A DNA stretch of 64,000 nt from Cyclobacteriaceae bacterium (GCA_020832305.1 JAFIEV010000071.1:62001-126000); one strand, 5' to 3'. Shown: positions 42,939 through 52,758, counted from the stretch's first letter. Notes: generated by a model from the letters alone, not told the origin. Translations and numbers: made by a program.

Positions 42939-44516
42939 ATGCTTCAAAACAATACGCAACTCAAATCACTCATCGATAAGCTCTGGCAAAACTTCTGGGA
43001 GGGCGGCATTGCCAACCCTTTAACCGCCATTGAGCAAATTACCTATCTCATTTTTATGAAGCGTTTAGATGATTTGGAAGCCAAACGCGAAAGAGATGCA
43101 GAATGGACCGGCGAAAAATATGTTTCCCGGTTTTCAGGCAAATTCAATATTCCGGGCAGCAACGAAAGCATTGATAAAAACGAACTGCGATGGAGTGTTT
43201 TCAAGCACAAACCTGCAGACGAAATGCTCCTGCATGTGCAGATGAAGGTATTTCCATTTTTGAAAGAATTAAACGGTTCTGATAGCCAACGGAATTCGCC
43301 CTTTACCAAACACATGACAAACGCTGTGTTTATTATGCCCAAGGCCAGTTTGCTGGTTTCGGCCATCAATATTGTAGAGGATATATTTAAAGAGATCGAA
43401 CGCGATGCCACCGAAGGCGGGCATGCTTTTCAGGACATACAGGGTGATGTTTATGAAATGCTGCTAAGCGAAATTGCCACGGCCGGTAAAAACGGTCAAT
43501 TCCGCACCCCGCGACACATTATTAAACTGATGGCTGAATTGGTGGCTCCGCAATTGGGTCAGCGGATGGGAGATCCAAGCAGCGGTACGGGCGGCTTTAT
43601 TTTAGGATATTTTCAATACATACTCACCGATTTGGTGAGAAAAACCAAGCCTGAACTGCTGAAAAAGGATGAAGATGGCTTTGAACGCGCAAGCATCAGT
43701 GCTGTTTTAACCCAGGATGTAAAATCCATTTTGGAAAAGAGCATGGTGGGTTATGATATTGACTCCACCATGGTTCGCCTCGGACTGATGAACCTGATGA
43801 TGCATGGCATCGATAACCCACAGATTGATTACAAAGATACCCTAAGCAAATCGTACAACGAAGATTCGCAGTATGATATCATCATGGCCAACCCACCCTT
43901 TACGGGCAATATAGACAAAGGGGATATCAATGAAGGACTGAAATTGCCGACCACTAAAACCGAACTGCTGTTTATAGAGCGCATTTTTAATATGCTGAAA
44001 ATGGGCGGAACAGCTGCGGTGATTGTGCCCAGCGGCGTGATACAAAACAGCGGGAAAGCCTTTGAAGCCTTGCGGAAACTGATTATTGAAAAAGCAGAAC
44101 TGAAAGCGGTGATTGCCGTGCCCAGCGGTGCGTTTAAACCCTATGCCGGGGTAAGCACGGCCATTTTACTTTTCACCAAAGGCGGTGAAACCCATAATGT
44201 CTGGTTCTACGACATGAAGGCAGATGGCTACACGCTGGATGATAAGCGAAACAAAATTGCAGAAAGCGACTTGCCCGATATTGTGCAACGCTACAAAGCA
44301 AGAGATGTAAAGAAAGACAGTGACCGCAAGCAGAAATACTTTATGGTGCCGAAAAAGGAAATTGTAGATAACAACTACGATCTAAACCTAAGCACCTACA
44401 AAGAAGAAGTGTACGAAGAAGTGGTGTATGAAAAGCCCAGTGTGATTTTCGGGAAGCTGGAGCGCATTGAAGCGGATATTCAAAAGGGATTGGCTGAATT
44501 AAAAGAATTGATGTGA
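42939..44516 (+). CDS. hsdM: Type I restriction enzyme, M subunit (N6-adenine methylase)
   Basis: Methyltransferase of 525 residues. The N-terminal HsdM helical domain (LIDKLWQNFWEGG) is followed by the catalytic domain: SAM-binding GDPSSGTGGFILGYF, motif IV IIMANPPFTG and later VIVPSGVIQNSGKAFEALR. It methylates adenine in the sequence chosen by HsdS. It directly follows the BRO gene and its stop overlaps the hsdS start by one base (TGATG). Confidence 0.97.
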   Translation: MLQNNTQLKSLIDKLWQNFWEGGIANPLTAIEQITYLIFMKRLDDLEAKRERDAEWTGEKYVSRFSGKFNIPGSNESIDKNELRWSVFKHKPADEMLLHVQMKVFPFLKELNGSDSQRNSPFTKHMTNAVFIMPKASLLVSAINIVEDIFKEIERDATEGGHAFQDIQGDVYEMLLSEIATAGKNGQFRTPRHIIKLMAELVAPQLGQRMGDPSSGTGGFILGYFQYILTDLVRKTKPELLKKDEDGFERASISAVLTQDVKSILEKSMVGYDIDSTMVRLGLMNLMMHGIDNPQIDYKDTLSKSYNEDSQYDIIMANPPFTGNIDKGDINEGLKLPTTKTELLFIERIFNMLKMGGTAAVIVPSGVIQNSGKAFEALRKLIIEKAELKAVIAVPSGAFKPYAGVSTAILLFTKGGETHNVWFYDMKADGYTLDDKRNKIAESDLPDIVQRYKARDVKKDSDRKQKYFMVPKKEIVDNNYDLNLSTYKEEVYEEVVYEKPSVIFGKLERIEADIQKGLAELKELM

Positions 44517-45676
44517 TGAAGTTTGAGAAACTGGGAAATATCGTTGAAGTAAAAAAAGGAAAGAAACAGTCCTTTGCAGAATCTCCTGGAGAGAATTCTG
44601 TTAGAGTTTTGCAAATTGATGATTTACGAAATGACACTAATCCTAAATTCACAAATGATAAAACTGGAGTATTTGCAAAAGAAGATGACATACTTATTGC
44701 CTGGGATGGTGCGAACGCGGGAACAATTGGTTATGGAAAGTCGGGATACATTGGAAGTACAATAGCTTTGTTACGAAAAAAGCAACCTGACTTATTTTCA
44801 ACAACTTTCATTGGCATATTCCTTAAATCGCAATATCAATATTTACGAAGCAAAACTACTGGTGCAACAATTCCACACATAAGCAGAAAAGTCTTAGATG
44901 AATTAGAAATTCCGGTAATAAGTGTTAATGACCAACTCCACATTGCCAACCTATTAAGCAAAGCCGAAAACCTGATCGCCCAACGCAAAGAAAGCATCCG
45001 CCTGCTGGATGAATTTTTGAAAAGCACGTTTTCTGACATGTTTGATAATCCTGTAGATAACAGAAGGGGATTTGAAATAGTTCGATTCAAAGAATTAATG
45101 ACATTTATAACCAGCGGAGGTCGAGGTTGGGGAGAATATTATAGTGCATCTGGTGAAAGATTTATTAGGTCACTTGATGTTCAAATGAATTATATATCAA
45201 ATGATGATGTCTCATTTGTAATTCCACCTAATAACCAAGAAGCGAAGAGAACAAAAGTGAGAGACTTGGATATTCTATTAACTATTACTGGCTCAAAAAT
45301 AGGCAGAGTGGCAATGGTTCCAATCAATTTTGGTACTGCTTACGTAAGTCAGCATGTCGCCATCATAAGAACTCAAAATGTTAATCCATTATACTTATCC
45401 TACTATTTAAGTGATATTAATTGCGGGCAATACTTAATTCAAAAAAGTTTTTATGGTCAAACAAAACCAGGATTAAATTTCAAACAAATTGAAGGCTTTG
45501 AAATAGTCCTACCTCCGCTCGATCTCCAAACCCAATTTGCCCAAATCGTTTCAACAACAGAAGCCCTTAAAACCCAATACCAACAAAGCTTGCAGGAATT
45601 AGAAAATATGTATGGCAGTTTAAGCCAAAAGGCATTTAAGGGAGAGTTGAGTGTAAATCAATTAGAAAAAATGTAA
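44516..45676 (+). CDS. hsdS: Type I restriction enzyme, S (specificity) subunit
   Basis: Specificity protein of 386 residues from the ATG at 44516 (a GTG at 44513 is also in frame). Two target-recognition domains (about 5-140 and 190-335) are each followed by a conserved helix: QLHIANLLSKAENLIAQRK with DEFLKSTFSDMF in the middle, and TQFAQIVSTTEALKTQYQQS with SQKAFKGEL at the end. The recognition domains are more A+T-rich than the helices, as expected when they are exchanged by recombination. It sets the DNA sequence recognised by the complex and ends the operon. Confidence 0.94.
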   Translation: MKFEKLGNIVEVKKGKKQSFAESPGENSVRVLQIDDLRNDTNPKFTNDKTGVFAKEDDILIAWDGANAGTIGYGKSGYIGSTIALLRKKQPDLFSTTFIGIFLKSQYQYLRSKTTGATIPHISRKVLDELEIPVISVNDQLHIANLLSKAENLIAQRKESIRLLDEFLKSTFSDMFDNPVDNRRGFEIVRFKELMTFITSGGRGWGEYYSASGERFIRSLDVQMNYISNDDVSFVIPPNNQEAKRTKVRDLDILLTITGSKIGRVAMVPINFGTAYVSQHVAIIRTQNVNPLYLSYYLSDINCGQYLIQKSFYGQTKPGLNFKQIEGFEIVLPPLDLQTQFAQIVSTTEALKTQYQQSLQELENMYGSLSQKAFKGELSVNQLEKM

Positions 45677-45720
45677 TTAAAGCGCGCTAAAATACAGGTA
45701 AAATACTGTTATTCTGATCT

Positions 45721-45798
45721 TTAAATACCATTAAACGAAAAGTATTGTTGCAGGTAGCAGATAACGGTATTGATATCCCAAAGATATTTTATCCACAT
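45721..45798 (-). pseudogene. Relic of a PIN-domain (VapC-like) toxin
   Basis: An ATG at 45798 overlaps the antitoxin end by 10 bp, the usual layout for toxin-antitoxin pairs. The frame reads MWIKYLWDINTVICYLQQYF then SFNGI and a stop after 25 residues. This resembles the N-terminus of PIN ribonuclease toxins (pattern KYLIDTNxVIxYL, with the first catalytic Asp in D-x-N). The rest of the domain is missing. The likeness is short but sits exactly where the toxin should start. Confidence 0.6.
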
Positions 45799-45986
45799 TC
45801 GCTGCGGATTTCCTTAAGTTGCTGATCTACCTCTTCAATCGGTTGCTTAGACATGGCACCTTTATACTTACTCCAATCCTTATGACCGATATCTACTTGC
45901 CTGAGTCGGATAAGTTTCAACAATTCCATGTCTTTTAACAGATGTATTGCCTCCTCATTTATAATATCGATGGTGATTGTTCTCAT
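45789..45986 (-). CDS. Orphan antitoxin-like protein
   Basis: A 65-residue protein: a short strand (RTITIDIINEEAI), a Leu-rich helix (HLLKDMELLKLIRLRQ) and a C-terminal acidic tail (KQPIEEVDQQLKEIRSE). This is the form of small antitoxins paired with PIN toxins in Bacteroidota. The toxin gene expected downstream has decayed to a 25-codon relic. It lies leftward between the convergent end of hsdS and the thioredoxin gene. It may still repress its own promoter or protect against a related toxin elsewhere. Confidence 0.7.
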   Translation of the reverse strand: MRTITIDIINEEAIHLLKDMELLKLIRLRQVDIGHKDWSKYKGAMSKQPIEEVDQQLKEIRSECG

Positions 45987-46160
45987 TCTACTTTGACAAT
46001 TAATGTCTCTATCAAGTTTTCAAAAAATACATTTAACTAAAATACAAACGTAAATTAATAAATTAAGATATACATAAAAGAATATTATGTGTTTATTAGT
46101 CCGTATTGAATCCGCAGCAAAGCTTCATCAATTTCACTTACTGCAATAATTCATCCATTA

Positions 46161-46204
46161 GAAATCAAAAAGGAGGATATATCACCATTGATACATCCTC
46201 CTTT
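46161..46204 (-). terminator. Intrinsic terminator after the thioredoxin-like gene
   Basis: AAAGGAGGAT (46169-46178) pairs with ATCCTCCTTT (46195-46204), and TATCA/TGATA extends the stem around a CCAT loop. Read leftward the stem is followed by TTTTGATTTC. It lies 28 bp after the stop of the TlpA-like gene and marks the end of the alaS-gatB-tlpA direction. Confidence 0.85.
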
Positions 46205-46232
46205 GAGACATTAAACAATCGCTATGATTGTA

Positions 46233-47351
46233 TTAATTGAAAATTTCTTCGAGTTTATCTTCCAGTGCCTTACCTCTGAGGTTTTTAGAAACAATTTTGC
46301 CTTCAGGATCGATCAAAACGGTAAATGGAATGGCCTGTACATTATACAAGCGCGAGGCTTCGGAATCAAAGTATTTCAGGTCTGATATATGCGTCCAGGT
46401 TAGTTGATCATCCTGAATGGCCTTTAGCCACGAATCTCTGTCGCGATCCAGCGAAACGCCGAGTATTTCAAATCCTTTGTCATTGTACTTATTATACATT
46501 CGCACAACATTGGGATTTTCGACGCGGCAGGGCCGGCACCAGGAGGCCCAGAAATCGATCAGCACAAAATTTCCTCTTAAGGAACTTAGGCTTACCATAG
46601 CTCCTTCGGGGTTGGGCAGTACGATGTCAGGGGCTTCATAGCCAACTGCAAGGCTGCGCTCTCTTTCTACCTGCTCCATTATTTCAGCCAGATATTTAGA
46701 GTCGGGGATTTCCTTTTTCAAAACCTGGGTCACGCTGTCATAAAAGGGAAAATCATCTTCTATGTTAAAATTAACCAGTGCACTGAGCATGGCCAGTGAT
46801 GGCTTCATGGTTTTCATGGCATTTTTTACCTTTCCCTTTTGTCTTTTCTCCATTTCGAAATAATCCTTCTGGATTTTCTCCATGGTCTGCATGTCTCCTT
46901 CCTGTTGAGCAGCAACAAAAGCATCGTTGATGGGGATAACTTCTGCCTGAAAATCCTTGGCAAGGTTTTCAATTTTTTTCAAATCATCCATCTCCGGCGA
47001 TCCCTTTACCTCAAAGGCTCCTGAACGGTTGCTGCCATCGGCAGTAATTTCAATATCAAATTTACTTAAAATGATCACATTGGCCTGCTTTTCAAAAAAG
47101 GTAATTCTGAAAAACTCAGGCTCCTTAAGCCTGATCTTGTGCACAAAAGTATTGTCTGGCTTTAATGGAATGGTTTGAGGGACAGGGTTTTCATCTCCCA
47201 GGTTTACTAAAGTTATTTCACCCTCTGAAGGATTGAGTACTGTTCCTTTAATTGTGATTTCTTTCCCATCTGAAGCTACCTGCGAACAGGCACTGATGGT
47301 CAAAAAGAAAACGGGCAGGATCATGGCAAGCTTAAGCATAGATCTTTTCAT
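46233..47351 (-). CDS. TlpA-like thiol-disulfide oxidoreductase with DUF4369 domain
   Basis: Exported protein of 372 residues. The signal peptide is of lipoprotein type (LTISACS, Cys about 22); the ATG at 47351 gives MKRSML, and one 6 bp earlier is possible. A DUF4369 domain (about 30-130) and a helical linker lead to a TlpA/AhpC-TSA thioredoxin fold with the redox pair in WASWCRPCR (about 268-276) and the cis-Pro segment IPFTVLIDPEG. Such proteins are common in Bacteroidota and reduce disulfides in the periplasm. It lies 20 bp after gatB. Confidence 0.93.
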   Translation of the reverse strand: MKRSMLKLAMILPVFFLTISACSQVASDGKEITIKGTVLNPSEGEITLVNLGDENPVPQTIPLKPDNTFVHKIRLKEPEFFRITFFEKQANVIILSKFDIEITADGSNRSGAFEVKGSPEMDDLKKIENLAKDFQAEVIPINDAFVAAQQEGDMQTMEKIQKDYFEMEKRQKGKVKNAMKTMKPSLAMLSALVNFNIEDDFPFYDSVTQVLKKEIPDSKYLAEIMEQVERERSLAVGYEAPDIVLPNPEGAMVSLSSLRGNFVLIDFWASWCRPCRVENPNVVRMYNKYNDKGFEILGVSLDRDRDSWLKAIQDDQLTWTHISDLKYFDSEASRLYNVQAIPFTVLIDPEGKIVSKNLRGKALEDKLEEIFN

Positions 47352-47371
47352 ATTCATGTTATATAAGGTAT

Positions 47372-48835
47372 TTATGATGTTTCTTCCAGTACTTCTTTCA
47401 ATAAATTTGTTGCGATTTTTGGATCGGCTTTGCCTTTGGTTTCTTTCATTAATTCCCCCATAAACATGCCCAGCAGGCCTTTTTTGCCTTTTCGATATTC
47501 TTTGACTTTATCGGGGTATTTACAGGCAATTTGTTGTATCAACGTTTTAAGTGCATCGGTATTGCTTTCGATGACCAGGTTAAGATCTTTGGCAATGGAT
47601 GCGACAGATATATTCTGCTTTTCGAGCATTACGGGAAATACCTGCTGGTACGCCATCGTATAGGTTATTTTACCTTCATCGATGAAGTTGATAAGTTCTG
47701 CCAGTTTCCCGGGTTTAAGTTCAATGTCGCTAAAAGATAACCCTTTTTCATTGGCCAATGTTTGCAAGGGGCCCATAACCCAATTGGCAGCGGCCTTATA
47801 GTTTTTTGTAAAGGAAACCAGCTCCTGATAATACGAGGCTACATCCCTTGAATCACTCAGGAAAGAAGCATCTGCCTCAGAAAGCCCGAATTCATTCAAA
47901 AACCTCCTTTTTAAGGTGTCGGGTAACTCAGGCATTGATTTTTTAATGGCCTCCAGCCATTCTTCTGTCACCCTTACCGGGCTTAAATCCGGTTCGGGGA
48001 AATACCGGTAATCATTTAAATCTTCTTTCTCCCGCATACTGAAAGAAGCGCCGGTAACCGGGTCAAAGGTACGGGTTTCAGAGACGATGGTTTTCCCTTC
48101 TGAGATTAATTTCAATTGACGTGATACTTCGTGGTCTATGGCCTGGCGTACCTGCTTGATGGAATTCATATTCTTCAATTCCACTTTTTTACCGTACACA
48201 TCAGAACCTATCGGCCTTACCGACACATTGGCATCGCAGCGCATAGAACCTTCTTCCATATTTCCATCGCATATGCCGAGAAAACGCACTATTTTTCTGA
48301 CTTCAGTCAATACGGTGGCCGCATCTGCCGAATGCCTGATATCGGGCTCTGTTACAATTTCAATCAATGGCACGCCTGCCCGGTTAAGATCGACCTGGGT
48401 ATAGGCTTTACCTTCAGGATGCAATGATTTACCTGCATCTTCCTCCACATGGATACGGTTTAGCCGCACATAAATCTCCTCTCCATGCTGGCCGTTAACC
48501 CGAATACCACCTCCCATACAAATAGGTGTTTTGTCCTGGGTTAACTGATAACCTTTTGGGAGATCGGGATAAAAATAGTTCTTCCTGCAAAAAATATTAT
48601 ATCGCGTTATTTCACAACCGCATGCCAGGCCCATTTTTATGGCATATTCAATGACTTTTTTGTTTAACTTGGGCATGGTTCCCGGATGTGCAAGGGTAAT
48701 CACCCCAATATTGGTATTGGGCTCACAACCAAAAATTGTGGCATCTGAGGCATAAATTTTACTTTGGGTAGACAACTGGGCATGCACTTCAAGGCCTACT
48801 ACCAGTTCGTAATTCATCGATTGTAAAGATTCCAT
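47372..48835 (-). CDS. gatB: Aspartyl/glutamyl-tRNA(Asn/Gln) amidotransferase subunit B
   Basis: Subunit of the GatCAB complex that converts Glu-tRNA(Gln) or Asp-tRNA(Asn) to the amide form. The product has 487 residues from the ATG at 48835; a TTG just before is in frame. Marks are VVGLEVHAQLSTQSKIY, SMRCDANVSVRP, YRYFPEPDL, and a C-terminal GatB/Yqey domain ending in ATNLLKEVL. gatA and gatC are not in the window. It is 130 bp downstream of alaS and 20 bp upstream of the thioredoxin-like gene. Confidence 0.97.
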   Translation of the reverse strand: MESLQSMNYELVVGLEVHAQLSTQSKIYASDATIFGCEPNTNIGVITLAHPGTMPKLNKKVIEYAIKMGLACGCEITRYNIFCRKNYFYPDLPKGYQLTQDKTPICMGGGIRVNGQHGEEIYVRLNRIHVEEDAGKSLHPEGKAYTQVDLNRAGVPLIEIVTEPDIRHSADAATVLTEVRKIVRFLGICDGNMEEGSMRCDANVSVRPIGSDVYGKKVELKNMNSIKQVRQAIDHEVSRQLKLISEGKTIVSETRTFDPVTGASFSMREKEDLNDYRYFPEPDLSPVRVTEEWLEAIKKSMPELPDTLKRRFLNEFGLSEADASFLSDSRDVASYYQELVSFTKNYKAAANWVMGPLQTLANEKGLSFSDIELKPGKLAELINFIDEGKITYTMAYQQVFPVMLEKQNISVASIAKDLNLVIESNTDALKTLIQQIACKYPDKVKEYRKGKKGLLGMFMGELMKETKGKADPKIATNLLKEVLEETS

Positions 48836-48965
48836 CAATAGGACCTCGGTCGGTTTACTTTATTATTTCATCAAAATTATCCGGCAATTACTGAACTTAT
48901 TTTAAGTAAATCAATGATTAATTAATAAAAATGCATCAATCTTGATATAATCCCAAAGATATTAC

Positions 48966-51602
48966 CTAAAGTGCCAGTTTGCTTTTGATTTTTTCTATTA
49001 CCCTGGGTAAGCCCTTTACATCTTTTCCACCAGCGGTAGCAAAGAATTTTTGCCCACCTCCCCCGCCTTGAATTTCGGGTGCCAGTTCGCGCACTATTTG
49101 ATTGGCATCGAGCCCATCTTCTTCCACGAGGTTTTCTGAGAACATTACTGCTATCTGCGGTTTTTCATCAATAGATGCTGCCAACACCAGATACAGATTT
49201 GATATTTCATTTTTTAATTCAAAGGCCAGCTTTTTTAGTGCATCCGCGGTAGGCATTTCTACCACATCTGCAATAACGCTATATTTACCAGACAGTTGAA
49301 CCTTATTTTTCAGATTCTCCTTAATGCTTTTTGTTTGCTCCAACTGATATTTCTCCACCTGCTTGAGCAATTGGCTTTTCTCGGACAAAATACTTTCTAC
49401 TGCTTTTACAGGATCTTTGGGATTTTTCAGCACTTCCCTTATAGAATTGAGCAGCTCCAATTGCTGATCGACATAATTTACTGCGGCAACAGATGTAAGC
49501 GCTTCAATTCTGCGGACACCTGCGGCAACGGAACTTTCTGTTAATATTTTAAAATAACCAATCTGGCCTGTGGCTTTCACATGGGTACCACCGCAAAGTT
49601 CTACTGAATAAGCAGGATCAAAAGTAATTACGCGTACAAATTCTCCGTATTTTTCGCCAAAGAGCGCCATTGCTCCCATTTCTTTAGCCTTTTCAATGGC
49701 CACATTGCGCTTTTCATCAAGTTTTATGTTTTCTCTGATTCTGTGATTTACAATCATCTCTATCTGCGCGAGTTCATCTTGATCCAGCTTGCTGAAGTGG
49801 GAAAAATCAAATCGCAGTATTTTATCACTCACCAGAGAGCCTCTTTGTTGCACATGGCTACCGAGAACCTGACGAAGAGCTGCATGCAGCAAATGTGTAC
49901 AACTGTGATTGGCTTCAATGAGCTTTCTCCGATCTTCATCTACCTGGCATTGAACCGCTTCATGCAGCATACGAGGAAGTTTATCTACTACATGTACTAT
50001 GAGGTCATTTTCCTTGTGGGTATCTAATACCTTAATTTTTTCACTGCCAACCATAAGGATTCCGCTATCTCCGACCTGGCCTCCGCTCTCAGCATAAAAT
50101 GGGGTATTTTCAAGCACAAGCTGATAGCTGGTTTTTTTGGCATCTTTCAATTCGCGATATCGTAAAATGCGTGTGTAGGTTTGAAGGTTTTCATAACCTG
50201 AAAAAGTTATCTGATCAGCTTCAGAAACAATATTCCAGTCGCCGGTTTCTTTGGATGCTGCCGCCTGTGATCTTTTCTTCTGCACTTCCATGTGCTTGTT
50301 AAAATCTTCTGTATCGACAGAAATTCCTTTTTCCCTGGCGAGCAGCAGGGTAAGGTCAAGAGGGAAACCAAAAGTATCGTATAAACGAAATGCGATTTCA
50401 CCTGAAATCACAGCTCTTTCAGCTCCATTATTTTGTTTGGCCGACAGACAGGCTTCTTCGAAGATACGTATGCCATTTTCAAGGGTTCGCAGAAAAGAAG
50501 CCTCTTCTTCGCGAATGACGCGTGACACAAAATCTTCCTGGGCTTTCAATTCGGGAAAGACATCTTTAAATTGATCGGCAAGTACATTGCACAAACTGTG
50601 TATAAAAGGCTCCTGAAAGCTGAGGTAGGTAAAACCATAGCGTACAGCCCTTCTCAGTATTCTCCTTATTACATAACCGGCGCCATTGTTTGAAGGCATC
50701 TGTCCATCGGCAATGGCGAAAGAGACAGCCCTCAAATGGTCTGCAATCACACGCATGGCGATATCTGTCTCTTCAGACTTTCCATATTCCCTGCCACATT
50801 TGCGGCCTATTTCATCAATAATGGGCGTAAAGACATCGGTATCGTAATTGGATTGCTTTTGCTGAATGGCCATGGCAAGTCTTTCGAAACCCATGCCGGT
50901 ATCCACATGTTTCTGAGGCAATAATTCGAGACTGCCATTGGCCTTGCGGTTAAATTGAATAAAAACAAGGTTCCAAATTTCAATGACCAGAGGATCTCCC
51001 TCATTTACCAAATCCTTGCCGGGTATTTCTTTCAAGGCTTTTTCGGGACGAAGATCTATATGGATCTCTGAGCAGGGTCCGCAGGGACCGGTGTCGCCCA
51101 TTTCCCAGAAATTATCTTTTTTTGATCCATATAAAATTCTGCTTTCTTCTACATGTTTTTTCCAGAATTGAAAAGCTTCGTTGTCGGTTTCCAGATTTTC
51201 TTCCTTATCACCACCAAATACGGTTACATATAAGCGATCCTTGGGTAAGCCATAAACCTCGGTCAGCAATTCCCAGGCCCAGTCGATGGCTTCTTCTTTA
51301 AAATAATCCCCAATCGACCAGTTGCCCAGCATTTCAAACATGGTATGGTGATAGGTATCAAGGCCCACTTCTTCCAGGTCATTGTGTTTTCCTGAAACGC
51401 GAAGGCATTTTTGAGTGTCAGCAATTCTTGTAAATTCTGCTTTTTTATTACCAAGGAAATAATCTTTAAATTGATTCATTCCTGCATTGGTAAACATCAA
51501 TGTTGGGTCATCTTTTATTACAAGCGGGGCAGAAGGTACAATTTGATGGCCTTTTGATTGAAAGTAGTCTAGAAACTGCTGACGAATTTGGTTTGCTTTC
51601 AT
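48966..51602 (-). CDS. alaS: Alanyl-tRNA synthetase
   Basis: Class II synthetase of 878 residues, the normal length. The N-terminal catalytic domain has FTNAGMNQFKDYFLG, MFEMLGNWSIGDYF and GAGYVIRRILRRAVRYG. The editing domain has HSCTHLLHAALR and CGGTHVKATGQIG with the zinc Cys/His ligands. The C-terminal DHHA1 domain ends with GGGGGQKFFATAGG. It is divergent from the M23 peptidase gene, with both promoters in a 172-bp gap. Confidence 0.98.
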   Translation of the reverse strand: MKANQIRQQFLDYFQSKGHQIVPSAPLVIKDDPTLMFTNAGMNQFKDYFLGNKKAEFTRIADTQKCLRVSGKHNDLEEVGLDTYHHTMFEMLGNWSIGDYFKEEAIDWAWELLTEVYGLPKDRLYVTVFGGDKEENLETDNEAFQFWKKHVEESRILYGSKKDNFWEMGDTGPCGPCSEIHIDLRPEKALKEIPGKDLVNEGDPLVIEIWNLVFIQFNRKANGSLELLPQKHVDTGMGFERLAMAIQQKQSNYDTDVFTPIIDEIGRKCGREYGKSEETDIAMRVIADHLRAVSFAIADGQMPSNNGAGYVIRRILRRAVRYGFTYLSFQEPFIHSLCNVLADQFKDVFPELKAQEDFVSRVIREEEASFLRTLENGIRIFEEACLSAKQNNGAERAVISGEIAFRLYDTFGFPLDLTLLLAREKGISVDTEDFNKHMEVQKKRSQAAASKETGDWNIVSEADQITFSGYENLQTYTRILRYRELKDAKKTSYQLVLENTPFYAESGGQVGDSGILMVGSEKIKVLDTHKENDLIVHVVDKLPRMLHEAVQCQVDEDRRKLIEANHSCTHLLHAALRQVLGSHVQQRGSLVSDKILRFDFSHFSKLDQDELAQIEMIVNHRIRENIKLDEKRNVAIEKAKEMGAMALFGEKYGEFVRVITFDPAYSVELCGGTHVKATGQIGYFKILTESSVAAGVRRIEALTSVAAVNYVDQQLELLNSIREVLKNPKDPVKAVESILSEKSQLLKQVEKYQLEQTKSIKENLKNKVQLSGKYSVIADVVEMPTADALKKLAFELKNEISNLYLVLAASIDEKPQIAVMFSENLVEEDGLDANQIVRELAPEIQGGGGGQKFFATAGGKDVKGLPRVIEKIKSKLAL

Positions 51603-51774
51603 GCGTTAAAAGGGTTTTAATGACACGATTTAATATTTAGCAGATTTATTTTTATCTTGCGACTTCGTTACGAAGATTTTAAATCGTAAAATTAAATTGT
51701 ACTTTTATAATTTCCGGTGCAGGAAATTTTAAAAAGCACCGCAAAACTATAATAATTTAGCTTTTAATGTCAGT

Positions 51775-52758
51775 ATGGCTAGAATAAAATATTATTACGA
51801 TACCGAGACCTGTAAATACGAAAGGATCAGGGTAAGCCGGTGGGACATTTTCCTGAATTTTATGGGGTTCTTTGCCTTATCTTTGATTTTAGCAATCGGG
51901 CTTACTTTTGTTTATTCCAATTTTTTCGAGCTCCCTCAGGTTTCAATGTTGAAGAAAGAAAATAAAGAGCTTCTCACCTATTATCAGATGCTTGAGAAGG
52001 ACATGAATGAAATCACCGCAATGATGGGTGCTCTGCAAGACAGGGATGACAATGTTTACAGGGTAATCTTTGAAGCTGATCCCATACCTTCAACAATCAG
52101 AGAAGCCGGTGTAGGAGGTGTTGATCGCTATAAAGACTTATTTGAGAGCAATTCCCGGCAGGAAGTCCTTATCCACAACACTTTAGAAAAAGCAGATAAG
52201 CTCAAAAAGCAGATGTACATTCAAACCAAATCTTATGATGAGATTCTGGAAATGGCCGGCAGAAAAAATGAAATGCTGGCATCTATTCCTTCCATTCAGC
52301 CGATTTCCAATAAAGAGTTGACGCGACTGGCTTCCGGATTTGGAATGAGAATGCATCCTATATTAAAAATACGTCGTTTTCACCAGGGCATAGATTTCTC
52401 TGCCCCAACCGGTACACCGGTTTATGCCACTGGCAATGGAAAGGTTATAACTGTACAAACCACTTTTACTGGTCTTGGCAAACACGTTATTATTGACCAC
52501 GGTTATGGTTTTGAAACGCGTTATGGACATTTAAACGACTTTAATGTAAAAGCTGGTCAGGAAGTAAAAAGAGGTGAAGTTATAGGATTTGTCGGTAATA
52601 CCGGATGGTCCACTGCTCCACATTTGCATTATGAAGTCTGGAAAAGTGGCAAGCCATTAAATCCTGTGTTTTATTTTTACAACGATATTATCGACGAAGA
52701 ATGGGATAAACTGCTTGAACTGGCATCCAGAGAAAACCAATCATTAGGTGGGAATTGA
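51775..52758 (+). CDS. M23-family peptidase, membrane anchored
   Basis: Protein of 327 residues with a single membrane helix (about 24-46) preceded by a charged cytoplasmic tail. A coiled coil (about 60-90) follows, then an M23 LytM domain near the C-terminus (about 185-300). Zinc ligands are in FHQGIDFSAP (HxxxD) and in PHLHYEVW (HxH); GYGFETRYGHL supplies a further His. Such proteins cut peptidoglycan cross-links, or regulate other hydrolases when inactive; here the ligands look complete. It has a polar place next to alaS, an order common in Cytophagales. Confidence 0.93.
   Translation: MARIKYYYDTETCKYERIRVSRWDIFLNFMGFFALSLILAIGLTFVYSNFFELPQVSMLKKENKELLTYYQMLEKDMNEITAMMGALQDRDDNVYRVIFEADPIPSTIREAGVGGVDRYKDLFESNSRQEVLIHNTLEKADKLKKQMYIQTKSYDEILEMAGRKNEMLASIPSIQPISNKELTRLASGFGMRMHPILKIRRFHQGIDFSAPTGTPVYATGNGKVITVQTTFTGLGKHVIIDHGYGFETRYGHLNDFNVKAGQEVKRGEVIGFVGNTGWSTAPHLHYEVWKSGKPLNPVFYFYNDIIDEEWDKLLELASRENQSLGGN

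Noticed and set aside
30714-45676. A prophage or integrated element suggested by KilA-N and BRO proteins
   Set aside because: No integrase, capsid, terminase or tail genes occur, and leuS and glycosidase genes lie in between. KilA-N and BRO proteins alone are not enough.
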